Shown: positions 1-11,737 of the stretch, piece after piece
Numbering within the stretch: position 1 is the first letter of the stretch
How the letters are laid out: each line of letters begins with the position of its first letter
Assembly: GCA_963681505.1 (NCBI GenBank)
Contig: OY811975.1
Coordinates: 6,811,490-6,875,489, forward strand
Reading direction: 5' to 3'
DNA length: 64,000 nucleotides
Origin: Eunapius fragilis
Lineage: Eukaryota; Porifera; Demospongiae; Spongillida; Spongillidae
Notes under the pieces: generated by a model
Seen by the model: the letters and a program-made list of their open reading frames with translations, nothing else
The model's database searches: none
Told to the model about the DNA's origin: nothing
Made by a program: the position numbers and the translations under genes

Positions 1-126
1 CAACTTTGTCTTACAGTGTCAGATGATTCTTTGATCTCTTTTTCTGTGTACTTTTCGGCTAAGCAATCTTTCAAATGATATAAAAGCTTTTAAAAATTGC
101 ATCAATGCAATGAACACTGTTTATAC

Positions 127-275
127 CTTCTAGCAGTTTCATTCTTCTTGGGGACAAAGGGGGCTTTAAACTAGAAGTTAACTTTCCCACTGGAATGAAT
201 GAACAGGTCTTCAACTCATCGTCGGTGAAGAGTGCATCCATTAATGCCAGAGCATACTTTACAATGTTGACCCCA
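127..275 (-). CDS. Exon with BEN-domain-like sequence (partial host gene)
   Basis: Minus-strand reading gives about 48 residues whose pattern (LMDALFTDDEL, then GKLTSSLKPPLSP, then RMKLLEG) resembles the second half of a BEN domain, a DNA- and protein-binding module of chromatin factors and some mobile-element proteins. A donor GTATAA follows at 126 and a possible acceptor AATTAG precedes 275. The gene would run off the left edge of the window. I could not make the phase of the neighbouring upstream exon (352-536) fit this acceptor, so the link is unproven. The BEN call is by eye. Confidence 0.45.
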
Positions 276-351
276 CTAATTTTTATCAGATCCACTCCTT
301 TATTCTTTTTTCATACACGGTGAATAGAGTATTATAGAGGTATTTACTTAC

Positions 352-536
352 AGTCAGAAAGTATTCTGGTCGGTGGGTAGTGAATGATTGCTGTTGCTCA
401 ACTCTAGGTATTGTTGATGTTTGTGGTGTCAATGAAGACCTTTTCCATGGTTGATGTTGAATAGAAGATTGCTGTTCTATGACGTTTGTTGCAGTAGGTG
501 TGGGTAGCGACAATGATGAACTTGATAATGGCTGAA
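352..536 (-). CDS. Candidate exon, Gln/Ser/Thr-rich linker
   Basis: The minus-strand open frame is rich in Gln, Ser, Pro and Thr. It lies between an acceptor (TTAATAG, before 536) and a consensus donor GTAAGT (after 352). It may be a disordered linker of the same gene as the BEN-like exon at 127-275. No domain is recognisable. Confidence 0.35.
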
Positions 537-630
537 CTATTAATAAATAAACATGTACATGTATATGAATAAATCACGAGCACATTAGACCGGAATTTGG
601 CATGTAGCAGGTTGCAGTAAGGTGCTTTAC

Positions 631-684
631 CATTGCTTCAACAGCAATCCTTATGCGCCTTATATCTTCCGCTTGAGTTGATTC
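631..684 (-). CDS. Candidate small exon (18 codons), with a decayed duplicate at about 1374-1425
   Basis: Minus strand, acceptor TTTAG before 684 and donor GTAAAG after 631. It encodes ESTQAEDIRRIRIAVEAM, exactly 18 codons in phase 0. A similar stretch reading EPTQANDLRHIRIW lies near 1374-1425 behind its own TTTAG acceptor, which suggests a local exon duplication. The function is not recognisable from so short a segment. Confidence 0.3.
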
Positions 685-820
685 CTAAACAAAAGAAAAC
701 TTCTATCATTGTGCAGTTTATTTTTATACAGGAAATGCATTTGTTTAATACATGCAAAATATTTTGCTTCTATTATCTTGATTAAGTTATCAATGTACAT
801 AAGACATTGTTTTGCGTAAT

Positions 821-883
821 ACCATACATGTTCTACTTATATGTACATTTGTACCATACATGTTCTACTTATATGTACATTTG
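821..883. repeat. Two-copy 32-bp tandem duplication
   Basis: A 32-base unit beginning ACCATACATGTTCTACTTAT occurs twice back to back (821-852 and 853-883, the second lacking the final base). The rest of 690-1990 is AT-rich and apparently intronic, apart from the small exon-like duplicate near 1374-1425. Confidence 0.85.
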
Positions 884-1992
884 ATTCCTTTTGTGCATCC
901 TTTGCCAGTTGAGGGGTTCGTCTTTAGTTATCTGAACAGATTTGTCACTCTGAATATACATAAAAAGTCATCATAAATACAAAAATTCCACATCTCTCTG
1001 TGTACAGGAAAGTAAGAGTGCTATGATGATTATATGCAGAAGATACAAAGTTTCATCGATTCAATTAGGTAACATCGAATGCAAATTTGGGTCCAGCTGT
1101 GTGTCAGTTACATAATACTGTACTCATATTAGCTGCCTATAATGCCTGATTTGTCATTAGCGGGGACTGTAGCAAGGTGGGTGGTTCAAAGGAATTAACA
1201 TAGTGTACTTGATAAAAGTGCACTCCCACCATTTTAGAGGTAATGAATGGTAACATCTATGAGTGAGTGAAAAAAGGCTTTGTATTCTAGAGGAACTGAA
1301 AAGCACAACTGGGAAACCCTTTTCAACATGAGTGTTTATATTAGAGACCCTATGCCTATCGATTAAGTATACCTGAGTACCATATCCTTATGTGTCTTAA
1401 ATCATTGGCTTGAGTTGGTTCCTAAAAATATATATAGATTACATGCACATGATCTTGGAAGGAATAAGTAAAATGATTAAAAACTACTGATTGGATGGAG
1501 GTTATAGAGATCGTCGATTTTATCTAGGAAAGGATATTGACGAATTAGACAAAATGTTGCTGATAATCAAGCCATCACACAGTTTCAGACGTTCACCACG
1601 ATCACTGAAGGTGTCTGGTATTTTCAGAACGTCAGGCTTGGCTTTTGTACTATGCAATACCTATACTTATGAAGGTATTGCCACCGACTATATAATACAT
1701 CTTTCTTTATTGATTACATCTATTCACATTCTTCTAATTGTCAGACTAAAATGTTTGCCTTGTATTTGGTAGTTTATGTATGTGTATGTGTGTGCTATGT
1801 TGTTGTTACAGTATGTATTGATGTCAGTCTTCAAAGCTGAAATTAGGATAACACAATCACAGAGTTGATTGTTACAAATGCATGTAAAGGGTGAGAGGGG
1901 GAAAAATCACATTATAAAGTTTGATGTGTAAAATACATTAATAAATGAGTCTGTGTACAAATAACGGTTAGAAAGGGAAAAAGCAAAACACT

Positions 1993-2219
1993 TTAGCTGA
2001 CCCCAAAGCCCCCATGCCTAAGTAAACCTTCATCCATGTAGTGCTCAAATTCTTTGCAATCGGCATGTTTAGCTGGTAGTCGTAGCTGCATTACACAGGT
2101 TGATGCTGTAGGATACATACTGACTTCGTCAAATGTTAGAGAAGGTTGTAGTGGTAGTCCAAGTGGAGGAATGCATTCAAAACCCGTGAAAGAAGATAAA
2201 ATGGTGGATAGTGTCACTC
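1993..2219 (-). CDS. Terminal exon of a HECT-type E3 ubiquitin ligase (C-lobe)
   Basis: HECT ligases accept ubiquitin as a thioester on a cysteine in the C-lobe and pass it to substrate. This minus-strand exon starts after the acceptor TTTATTACAG (2220-2229) and ends at a TAA. It reads through the typical C-lobe tail: a GFECIPPLGLPLQPSLTF stretch, the conserved ASTC block holding the presumed catalytic Cys, an LRLP block, and a C-terminal GFGVS. The Gly-Phe-Gly ending matches how HECT proteins usually stop. Upstream exons would lie to the right, where a LINE (from about 2.4 kb) now sits. I found no N-lobe exon in the window, so either a long intron separates them or this is an orphan fragment. 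Family assignment is by motif, without an alignment. Confidence 0.6.
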
Positions 2220-2445
2220 CTGTAATAAAAATAAATGACAAGTGACCACAAATTGTGAGGGAGAAAACATGCACCCTAAATCTTGCACCCCCATAATCAA
2301 ATCAGATTATTCATGGTTGAAAATACGTGTAATGCTCATATATAAAATGCTCACACATATAATTATTGTTAATTAATCACATAATCAGGATAACTGTCAC
2401 AACCCTCATGTAATAACTGCTTTCCAGCCACCTCCGCAGTTAGGT

Positions 2446-5400
2446 TTGCAAGTTTCCCTACAGCAGCTTAATTTTCATCAGCAGCTGCCGAATTCAACTT
2501 TGCAGCTGTCTACACCGCCATCACAGTCTTCCCCTCCAAACCTATCAGCTGTAGTACAGCCTCCATTACCCATACCTCCTCCCTTAGCGCCAGAGCTTCC
2601 ATGCCCATCTGGTCATGAATCTCTCTCCCAATTCACTCTGCTACCATCTATACGCAGTTCTGTTGCGCAGCCTGCAGGAGGGAGGAAACAGTGTTCTGTT
2701 TCTGGGTGTTTGGATTTAGTTGCACCTACCATGTGGCACCACCATATGGATAGCCACTTGAAGGGAATTCTTCCTGGTGCTGTTCCTGACGCATGGCTTT
2801 TGGAACATGGTTTATCTGTGTGCCACTCCTGTATTAAGCTAGTTTCAACCTCACACCTTGTTTCTCATCAACAAAAGTGTGTTCCAGCAATTTCCATCTC
2901 AGTTCCACCCCCATCTGATACCTCTGCTGATTTGCCCTCCTTAGAGGAGGTGTGTAGCCTTAGGTGCCCAACAATTCGATTTGTGCCCAACAAAGCAAAG
3001 CCTGCCTTTGCACGGGTATTCTCAGCTGCTCTCATGGCTGTCATCTTTGAAAATTCAGTTTCAGCTTGGTTAAGACTGTTCATGCTGCCTAAGTGTGTTC
3101 TCCCCAGTGCAAAACGTGGTGGGCGTCACAACAAGCCTGTTCCCATTGAGTCACTATGTGCAATGTGGGCAGATGGTAAAATAAGTGATCTGTGGCACAA
3201 GGCAGTTTCTCGCTTTTCATGTCCAAAACAGCCTTCAGTGCCAAAAGGTGACACAGTTAAGAAGAGGGTGAGCTCAGCAATATCATTATCTCAGGATGGT
3301 CTCTTTGGTAAGGCTTGTCAAGTTCTTGTGTCACCTGGAGTAGCACCTAATAATGCTGAAACTTGGAGTCTTTTAGTTTCCAAACATCCTGAGTGTGCCT
3401 GTCCTTCTGTTCCCACCTTGCCATTGGGGGGTATTAATATCCCGCCTGATTGGCGATCCTTATGTCTTTCCCAAAGTTGACAGCAGCAGGACCTTCTGGT
3501 TTACGCATCCAACACATCATAGATGCATCAGAGGTGCCTCAACAGATACACATCCTCCAGCCACTAAGGGGTGTCATCAACCTTCTTGCTGCTGGCAGAG
3601 CTCCACCTGAGGTGTCCACTTTCCTTGCTGGGGGCAGTTTGACAGCTCTTAACAAGTCAAAATCTGGCAGCATCTTTGATATTCGTCCTATTGCTGTAGG
3701 AGAAAGCTTACGCCGTTTGGTGGGTAAATGTCTTTGTGCTGCAGTTAAGACAAAGGCAGCAGAGTTCTTCAAACCATTTCAGTTTGGTGTCGCTTGTTCT
3801 TTTGGAGCAGAAAAGATCGCACATGGTTTGAGAGCATGTATTGAGAACCACTGGCTTGATGTTGATTTTGTTGTTCTAAAGGTGGACATGAAGAACGCTT
3901 TCAACATGGTCTCACGTCAGGCTCTGCTCTCTGAATGTAGCACTCACTTCCCTGAGCTGCTTCCATGGGCCAGTTGGTGTTATAGCCAGAGTCCCATCCT
4001 GTGGCACCGATTGGTTGCCTGCGTTCAGAGCAAGGGGTTCAACAAGGTGACCCTCTAGGCCCTCTGTTTTTCTCCCTGGTTCTGAACATCCTGGTTTCAA
4101 AAATCACATCCAGTGGAGTTTGTGCAGACTTGTCCTACCATGCCTGATATCTGGATGATGGTGTGTTAGCAGGTCCCAGATCAGCGGTTCTCAGAGCCCT
4201 CACCATTATTCAGGATCAAGGACCTTCTCTGGGTCTCATCATAAACATACCTAAATTTGAGATCTTCAGCCGTAGTGACATCAGCTCATTTCCACCAGCT
4301 ATGAAAGGATCCAACTGTCCCAATTTGGTTATTCTGGGCATTCCCATTGGTGACCAAGCATTCTGTTCTGCCTTTATTTCAGGGAAGCATGGGGAGGCTA
4401 AAGCTCTGTTGCTGTAACTTGAAGAAGTTGGATCAGAAGTTGGATCAGTTGATCCACATGTGGCATTTTCACTCCTTTGGCAGTGTGCAGGTTTCTGCAA
4501 GATGGCTCACCTTGCCCGTGGTACTCCACCCTCCCAAGCTATGTCAGCCCTTAAGGCCTTTGATCTTGACATACGCAGTTGCTTCTCATGTTGCACTGCT
4601 GTTGACACCTCTGATCAGGCCTGGCAGCAGGCAGAGCTCGGTTTGAGTAGGGGTGGCCTTGCTTTACGCTCTATTTCTCGTCACTCACCAGCAGCGTATA
4701 TTGCATCCCTGAGCTCATCTGGTTTTAGTACGTCTTCTCAACAACACCTTAAACATGCAGTCTATAGAGGCATTCAACTCCTTTGTTCCAACTTCTGATG
4801 CAGTCTGTGTAGAGGATGTGTTGACATCACCCTTACATCAAAAGATGCTATCCACAAAAGTGGACAACCACCTTTTCAATCTGCTCCTGGGGAACTCCTC
4901 CCCCGCAGATAGAGCTCGCCTGCTTTCAGTCTCCTCCCCACATGCTGCCTCTTGGATCTCAGTTATTCCTTCTGAGGGGCTTGGCCTCCATCTGGAGCCG
5001 TCTGAATTTCAGGTAGCCATCAAGTGGTGGCTGGGTCTTGACACCTCTAGTGGTGCTATGTGTGCTCTGTGTCCAGGGAGTGTGCTCGATCCCCTAGGCC
5101 ATCACGCTCTCACCTGCAAGCGAGGTGGTGATGTTGTCTCCCATCACAATAAACTCTGAGACACCCTAGCGGAGGCCTGTCACAGGGCCCACTTGAGTGT
5201 TAAGGTGGAGGCAGGATGCAACCTCACCCTTGACCATAGCCACTCCCGCCCAGCTGACATCCTGGTACCCAACTGGTCTGTGGGCAAGCCAGCGGCCTTT
5301 GATCTATCTGTGACCTCACCGCTCAATTTAAACGTTTTGTTGGAAGCGGGACTCACAGCTGGTGCAGCCGCCAGAGCTACAGAGCTGAGAAAGCATGAGG

Positions 5401-5648
5401 CAAATGATGGGAAGTGCAGGGAGCTTGGGTGGGTCTGTGTCCCAATGGTCGTTGAAGCTTATGGGGCTTGGGGTGCTGAAGCCATGGAGTCATTGTCGTG
5501 TCTGGCCTCTCGCCTAGCAACCAGTTCAAACAAGGCAAAAGCAGCTGTCCTCAATAGCCTGTATGGCAGGCTAAATCTTAACCTTGTTAAAGCAAATGCC
5601 ACTGCAATACTGTCTAGATGCTTTACCTCGGACATGTACACTGTTTAG
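2446..5648 (+). mobile_element. LINE (non-LTR retrotransposon) with N-terminal zinc fingers and C-terminal restriction-like endonuclease; broken
   Basis: In order: a Gln/Pro-rich leader; a Cys/His cluster (about 2690-2875, CSVSGC then HHHMDSH, a CHSC pair, HQQKC); reverse transcriptase from about 3470 (AGPSGLRIQHI; VDMKNAFNMVSR; a QQGDPLGP block near 4040; YLDDG near 4145); a thumb/connector; a CALC..GHHALTC zinc motif near 5060-5115; and a PD-(D/E)XK-like block RPADILVP..AFDLSV near 5250-5310. No AP endonuclease is seen, so the family resembles LINEs that nick with a restriction-like enzyme. The reading is split by a frameshift near 3460, another near 4030, a TGA where a Trp or Arg is expected before YLDDG, a TAA at 4415-4417, a shift near 4780 and a TGA at 5157, so this copy is dead. 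The 5' end is uncertain; the 3' tail, rich in A and T, runs to about 5745. A diverged relative lies at 36,332-37,990. Confidence 0.85.
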
Positions 5649-5750
5649 ATTAGGTAGTTTCTTATTTTATTATGATGTGTCATGTTATAATTCCTTAATT
5701 AATTTATGTATTCCTAAAAATAAAAATAAAATATTAATCACAATGTATAA

Positions 5751-6015
5751 TTAACCTCCAGTTTTTTGCGGCGAAATTACCGTGTACGGTAACGTTATTT
5801 ATTGCCATGCACGGTAACAAGCAATTAGGACATAGAAAAACAGTGGAAGATTATAATTGCGCTAGTTTGTCACATTAAAAGGAGTTCAGCGAACAAATGA
5901 GATTAGCGCTAGATTAATTTTAGGAATAATTATGACTCCTGAAAGACCGTCATTTTAAATTGCCGTGTACGGTAATAAATTACCGTGCACGGCAACGTAA
6001 CAACGTGGAGGTTAA
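5751..6015. mobile_element. 265-bp MITE with TTAA ends (piggyBac-like)
   Basis: The element opens TTAACCTCCA and closes with its exact inverse TGGAGGTTAA. TTAA at both outer ends is the target duplication used by piggyBac-type (and Kolobok) transposons. Just inside each end are palindromic blocks of the form TTACCGTGTACGGTAA or TTGCCATGCACGGTAA, four in all (about 5778-5815 and 5960-5998), arranged as mirrored pairs. No coding capacity. It sits between the 3' tail of the LINE and the decayed 15-residue-repeat gene. Confidence 0.75.
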
Positions 6016-6955
6016 ATGTAAGCCAGTACCGTTAAATGCAGCCAGGTCTCTTCCGTGACTGAACGGCAAAAACTTTTTTTGCTATCTGCCCGGGTGTCCA
6101 ATTGTGCCCCCGGGTGTCCAATTGTACCCCCGGGTGGACACTCAGGACAATAGACATTAATGGCAGCTGAATTGTCCTCTTTTAGCAGCGTGGTTCTCCT
6201 CAAGGTCCTCCTGCCTTTTAGCAGATCGCTTAGATTCAATATCTGCGTTGTAGCTGTTGCATGCAGAGGCCTTCCTCTTTTCGGGATCGGCCTTGTAGCT
6301 GTCGCGTACAGAGGCCTCAGATTCCTTTCAGGATCGGCCTTGTAACTGTCACGTACAGAGCCCTTTTTCTTTTCGGGATCGGCTTTGTAGAGTGCTCAGG
6401 CTTTAGCTTTGTTCTCGTCTTGCTTTTGGAGGTATTCTGCTCTTTGCTTAGATCTCTTCTTTTGATTATGCGAAGGAAACAACTTCACTAACCAAAGGAG
6501 CAACTAAACTGCACAATAATTTTGGTGCATTTATACTGCCAAAAATTATTAATAAGAATCTATTATAAACAATTCCTCTATAGAACTTGCTAAAAGTGAT
6601 ATGCGTCTATATGATTTTAAGGCGCACCGTGCAGGTAAATTTCGAAGCGATTGGTACTATTGCTGTTCTTTAAACCGTTCGTAGCTCGAGTTATACATTC
6701 CTAAGAAGAAGAGGATGACCAAGAATTATTTTAGGATTGGGCACGAGAAACAGGAATTTCTTTCTCTAAAAGCACACTATTTTATGACACGGAACCAACG
6801 TAGAAATGTAGATTGTTGTGCTCTCATTCCATCACCACAAAGAGGTAACCATTTCTCCATTGTCCCTCCAGACGCAAGTGAAGGGTTTTTTTAATGACAT
6901 TCATCAATTCTCAATCAATCCTACATGTATATTGAACCTGCAGCAGTTGTATTAA
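6016..6955 (-). pseudogene. Decayed copy of the 15-residue-repeat gene family (5' region plus exon 1)
   Basis: On the minus strand, about 6480-6955 matches the promoter/5' region of the better copy at 47,490-48,000 (shared landmarks: CTGCAGGTTCAATATA, GGATTGATTGAG, GCGTCTGGAGGGACAA). About 6160-6480 matches its coding repeats: degenerate units of ADPEKKKASVRDSY type, then ADIESKRSAKR. The number of repeat units is lower (about four) and the frame is broken. The 3' part (6016-6160) continues into a NVYCPECPPGGT-like stretch that recurs as DNA at 26,560-26,720 and 27,495-27,650. It ends next to the TTAA MITE. Best read as a dead dispersed copy. Confidence 0.65.
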
Positions 6956-6959
6956 ATAT

Positions 6960-9060
6960 AATACTGATACATATGACATTGTACAATATATAAGTCCACA
7001 TGTCAGGGTTACTCTAAATTCTATGTGTCGACCATCCATCCAAACTACAACCTGAGGTCCATGATTTATTTATTTTTGGCCACTTTCCACATGCAGCTCT
7101 TCCATTCATCTTGTGTGATCTCCATCTAGGCCTTCTGCTAGTTATTTTCCTGTCTATGCACATAGCTATCCTGCTGGCAACATCCAATTTTGCCTCTTTA
7201 CGATAATAAAGCAGCACGCTATAATGCAACAGAGATGAATCTTTCACAGCATGCACATCTTGTTATTGCACTTACCTGTGGATGGTATATATTTTTAGGG
7301 GGTATACAGTTTTACTCCAGCCTAGCTGTTTCATATTTGCAGTTGCCAATATATGGATGGATACATTATAAAACATCGTATGTGCATGATGTACTGGTGT
7401 CAGTTGTGAGAATGTAGAAGTGAAAGATCTCCAGGTAAGATGTTTTGAAGGCCGAAACTTCATCACCTAAAGTGTATGGCAACAAAACAATTAGGCCTAC
7501 CATCTTGGAAAATTTGAGTCTCCATGCATCGTGAATCTCTCATCAGTTCGCCGTCATCTCTGTTGGAAACGAAAACAATTACCTTCACGCTGAATAACGC
7601 ATTTCCTCCATGCATGAGTATATGTATATTTATATGTACGTAAACTGAGTAGTGTAGTATTAACTTATGAGAGAGACAGTGAGAACACGCAACGCACAAA
7701 TACACATCAAATTAGATAAAGCATCATATCAGCCAAAGTGACACACAGTGGGAGGTACTGTTAGGTACACAGAATCACTGGCATAACAATATTGACTGTG
7801 TTTTAACATGGGTCACATATTTACTACACAAAACATCAACTGGTTCCATGTCGACACAAACATGAAGTTTGAAGTTTAGCTGTTACATATTAGCCATGTA
7901 CACTGGGCTGGTACACTGAATCACTGGTACAACAATACTGAGCTTTAACTTGGGTTACATAGCTAAACAGCTGTGCAGTGTCATATACAAAGCTTATTCA
8001 GATTGAGTACGCCTAGTATAACGCTCAATATACATCATATCGTATAATGACTGTATATAGTCGGATAATGCGTGTTATACACCCCAATGTATACTGCATG
8101 TATACGGATGAAATACACAGATGTACATGCCGTGTATACATGCTCAAGTGGCTACTTTGTTGAATTAAAATTTGCTCAGTAGCTGATGGCATTATGTACA
8201 TGTCAACGAGGCAATTGCCTGTACTTTTTGTATTTGGTCACATAATGATTTAATTGGCATGGGTGGTATATAGAATGGACAGTGTCTCGAGAAACATGTG
8301 ATGTCCAAAAATTACAATCACTGAAGTACATATATTTGAAGGGGAAAAACCAAGCAGTGAGCTTTTAGACTGTTCTACTTCTACTTTTCAGTTCATCAGA
8401 GTATCACTTGGGAGAGGGTTTGAACTAGATTTTCACTTGGAGGCAAGACCATGTTGCCCTAGGCAATCACACCCAGTAATGGGACTATAGATATAGCAAA
8501 TACTGAACCACCAGTGCATTGATTGGTAAGCTAGTGCTGCATGCTCTAACGTTAGAATTCCATATGGTTATGAACGTCTACAAGTTGGAAGTTGTGAAAG
8601 AAAGTAGCCACAATCGAAGTAGTCCATATGCATTGACGATTGCTGACCCTGCTGTAGGAGACACAAGCACCTCTTGATGTATGTGCATGTTGTGCAGGAT
8701 TGCCTGAGAGTGTTGTATCCCAAGTAGCCATCGGTCTTTTCTTTTTCCATCAAGCTATCCTACTCCATAAGCTATGTGACCTGCACAATGGCACTGAGTA
8801 CCACGCTTTTGGAATTCGTGTGCTTCCATATACCATTTGTGTGCTGTCTTGTCTATGCTCTGCCTATAAAATAGTTAACATGCTGCAATCACAGTCTTCA
8901 CAGAGCTGAAGGCACTGTGATTACGGCGTGAGCCTTGCTGTACTGTATGTAGGGGGCTGACATCCTGAGGGTCACTACCGTACCAGCTCTATATTCACAT
9001 TCATAGTTTAGCCGCCTCATGATGGAACTCAAAAAATCCCCAACACCTTTTGGCTTTCAT
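6960..9060. other. Intergenic/intronic, no gene recognised
   Basis: Short open frames only, none with a recognisable domain. An imperfect direct repeat (about 7755-7815 and 7905-7965, both with a GGTACAC..GAATCACTGG core) is the only structure I noticed. Confidence 0.5.
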
Positions 9061-9062
9061 TA

Positions 9063-9190
9063 CAGTTGAATCCGGTTAAGTGCACTGCCTCCGGTCCAGA
9101 CTACAACTTGCACTTAAACAGAGTGTGCGCTTATCCGTATTGATCCAGCCACGTGGTTATCTAGTGCACCCCCACCATATACCCGACGCT
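9063..9190. repeat. Possible Tc1/mariner (pogo/Tigger-like) left end
   Basis: A TA dinucleotide is followed by CAGTTGAATCCGGTTAAGTG, the kind of terminus seen in pogo/Tigger elements. I could not find a clear matching right end. A loosely similar inverted stretch near 9970-10005 (GCACATAAGCGGATCGTACG) may be a truncated partner. Confidence 0.3.
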
Positions 9191-9511
9191 AAAAACTGAC
9201 GCTACAAGAACTACACACTGAATCTCAATCAGCAAAACACGTTCTGTAATACCGCATGCAAGCATGACAGAATAATATAGTCCAAGCACATAACGCATAA
9301 TGTTCTGTTTAATGCAACGAAAAGTAGTCCTTAATTGTCTTTTGAGTGCTTTTTTTGAGAGCGTCAGCAAACGTCACTGGCATGGTGGTGGCGGGGGGCA
9401 GCCATTAGCGTCAGCCTGCCCGGCGGTATCCTCTGCATCAGACTCGTCAGCGTCTGTTGCCAGTCCCTACACGTCGGCACAGATGTCGGCATCTGGTCAT
9501 ACGTGCCATAT

Positions 9512-9897
9512 CAGTGGCGGCGGAAGGGGGGGGGGGGGGGGGGGGGGGCTGGAGGGTCTCGAGCCCCCCCAATAATGACATAGGGGGGGCTCAGCCCCTC
9601 CTAAACAATAACCGGTATAGTACAATTGTTATTCCTTGCCCGCGAGATTGCTCGCGTATACCGTTACCGTTCGCCTGTGCCCGCACATTTATACAATGAC
9701 ATCCAGAAAACTGAGTCACCGTAGGCGACCGCTCGATGGGGAAAAAAAGGGGGGGGGGCCCTCTCAACTAATAATATTCATGGAGCTAGTTTTCTTGAAA
9801 AGGAATACTGTGAACAAATGCTCTCTTTGAAGTCATGAATTTAATTATCCTCGCTTTTAGAGCCCCCCCCAATCTTATATACCTTCCGCCGCCGCTG
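9512..9897. mobile_element. 386-bp MITE, CAGNGGCGG termini, 5-bp target duplication
   Basis: Left end CAGTGGCGGCGGAAGG and right end the inverse of CAGCGGCGGCGGAAGG, flanked by perfect CATAT repeats (9507-9511 and 9898-9902). Inside each end is a G-run (left, 9526-9548) or its C-run complement (right). A second member with the same plan lies at 50,585-50,873. Such CAG(G/A/T)GGCGG ends are common in animal hAT-like MITEs, but those give 8-bp duplications, so the family is left open. Confidence 0.75.
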
Positions 9898-10009
9898 CAT
9901 ATTCTCACGAAACTTTAATTAACTGTAGCCAAATTAGCGTGTAAATATCCATTAGTCACATGCACCAAATGAGTGCGTGCACATAAGCGGATCGTACGCT
10001 TATCAAGAT

Positions 10010-10290
10010 CCTGCCCATGATCTTACTATGATGGCTAAATATAACTAAGATCTTGACCAAGATCTTGGCCTAAATTATTGTAAAGCATTTTTCTTTTCAT
10101 CTGGCAGGGGATATGTCTATCTTAGTTAAATCACTCCATATGTGATGGTGCATGCAGTTCCCCCTCTTATTATAATGCTTAAAATTATCTTGGGCAAGAC
10201 CTTGATAATCTGGCCAAGAATCTTGAGTCTTGGCCAACATGACAAGATCATGGTCAGATGTGGCAAGACCTTGACTTAGATCTACAATTT
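10010..10290. repeat. Degenerate AAGATCTTGGCC-type repeat cluster
   Basis: Variants of the palindromic AAGATCTTGGCCAAGATCTT recur several times at uneven spacing, including TAAGATCTTGACCAAGATCT near 10,045-10,065. Read on the minus strand it underlies the 3' half of an unrecognised frame. Confidence 0.55.
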
Positions 10291-10624
10291 TTTTTCGCTG
10301 GGACCGATTGGCCAACTTAATCATCTTTTGCCTGTTGAGCAAGAGTGCCTCATCTTCCTCCATTAACTCGGTCACCTTTTCGTATCCCTCATCCGTTTTT
10401 CTCTTTATGTACTCGCACGCTTCCCAAATGTGACCCAGGATTCGCTTGGTAAATTTAAACTGCCTCATTTCCCGATCTTTAATCTCCAGGGAAAAATCCT
10501 TATTTGAGGTGGTCATTATCCTTAAATAATGATCATCTTTTACATTGCATATCTTTGCTAACCAAGTAAGCAAGATAAAATATATGCTATTAGTCAATTG
10601 TATACTGATTAGCCTCCATAACAA
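10097..10624 (-). CDS. Unrecognised 175-codon open frame
   Basis: The minus-strand frame is charged in its middle (about residues 50-115: KTDEGYEKVTELMEEDEALL then RSQRKK), consistent with a helical coiled segment. The last third coincides with the repeat cluster above and is probably not selected protein. No family recognised. It may be a fragment of a transposon protein or a chance frame. Confidence 0.2.
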   Translation of the reverse strand: MLWRLISIQLTNSIYFILLTWLAKICNVKDDHYLRIMTTSNKDFSLEIKDREMRQFKFTKRILGHIWEACEYIKRKTDEGYEKVTELMEEDEALLLNRQKMIKLANRSQRKKIVDLSQGLATSDHDLVMLAKTQDSWPDYQGLAQDNFKHYNKRGNCMHHHIWSDLTKIDISPAR

Positions 10625-10683
10625 ACTTTAAATGATGTCAATATGATCAATGTCCATGTGGTAAATCAGGGAGGAAGTGGCAC

Positions 10684-10722
10684 ATCCTTATTTAAGGATT
10701 GACACCATCCTTATATAAGGAT
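10684..10722. repeat. Pair of ATCCTTATTTAAGGAT palindromes (left pair)
   Basis: Two 16-bp palindromes, ATCCTTATTTAAGGAT (10,684-10,699) and ATCCTTATATAAGGAT (10,707-10,722), sit 7 bp apart. A matching pair lies at 11,738-11,773. Confidence 0.85.
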
Positions 10723-11737
10723 CACAACAGTAGATATTATTGACCATAAAAACCACAATAGTTTTAAAATTTTTGATTTTCTCTGATAGCCAGTTGATCC
10801 AGCTATACTCACAACCTGATTCGTTGAAGAAATAACTTGTGGTTAATAAGTTATGCTTATTTACACCATAACGCTTAAAAATTAATATTAAGCATTTGTA
10901 TAATGACGTGTACTGATGTAGATGCTTGCTTCTGCTCAAACGCCAGCATGGACGTACCCTAGCCTCACTGAAACCACGTGCACTGCATGTGAGTGCTCTG
11001 CCGCCGCTCCATCGAACGGTGTGCTTTCTAGTTCTATCATTGAGTACAGTGCCATATACAATGGTGCATTGAAGGAGGGGGGAGAGGGGGGGGGGGGGTT
11101 GGGAGATCGAGGAAGCATTGCCATTTGCCAATTGGCATACGATATGTGTTCGAGCTTAGTGTAGCTTAGTCCCAATTAATTAGACTCGAGGAGACCACGC
11201 CATTGCCTAAGCCTACTGTTGCCGTCGCTGTCACTGTCATTTGACGAATCATGCAGTGCTGCCGCTTTGGTCACCTGGGCCTACATGTATGTATCCATCC
11301 GTACTGAGGAACTACATCCGTCGCTTTCTGTGGCTCCCTCGGTATCTAAGCAGGGTTACTTAGCTTGACGCTATCGAGTGTATGCAATCGCTTCGATCTT
11401 TGGAAGTATACTGCATGGCCGGTACGTGAGCGTAGATTGTTGAAGCCGTGGATATTGTTCCACAGATCCATCTGTCATGCAGTGTATATTCTACTCCTAG
11501 AGCTACCAGAAGCCTGTCCTTCCTTGCCATACGTCGCTTTGAGTTAATATGCTCACTACTATATCGCCAGCGGCAAATGGCGGTTTCGCCGTATTTACAC
11601 TGTAATACCGATTTTTGAGCGAGCCAAACCTGTTTTAATCGCGGCAGTATCACTGATCTGCATGATCTTGAATCTAGTGAATCATTAATATAATTCAAAG
11701 CATCAAGAGTACATCATTCTCTTAGAAAGTGGTCATC

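Noticed and set aside
9300-9699. Gly-rich open frames
   Set aside because: They come from the G-run of the MITE at 9512-9897; the same applies to 50,438-50,647.
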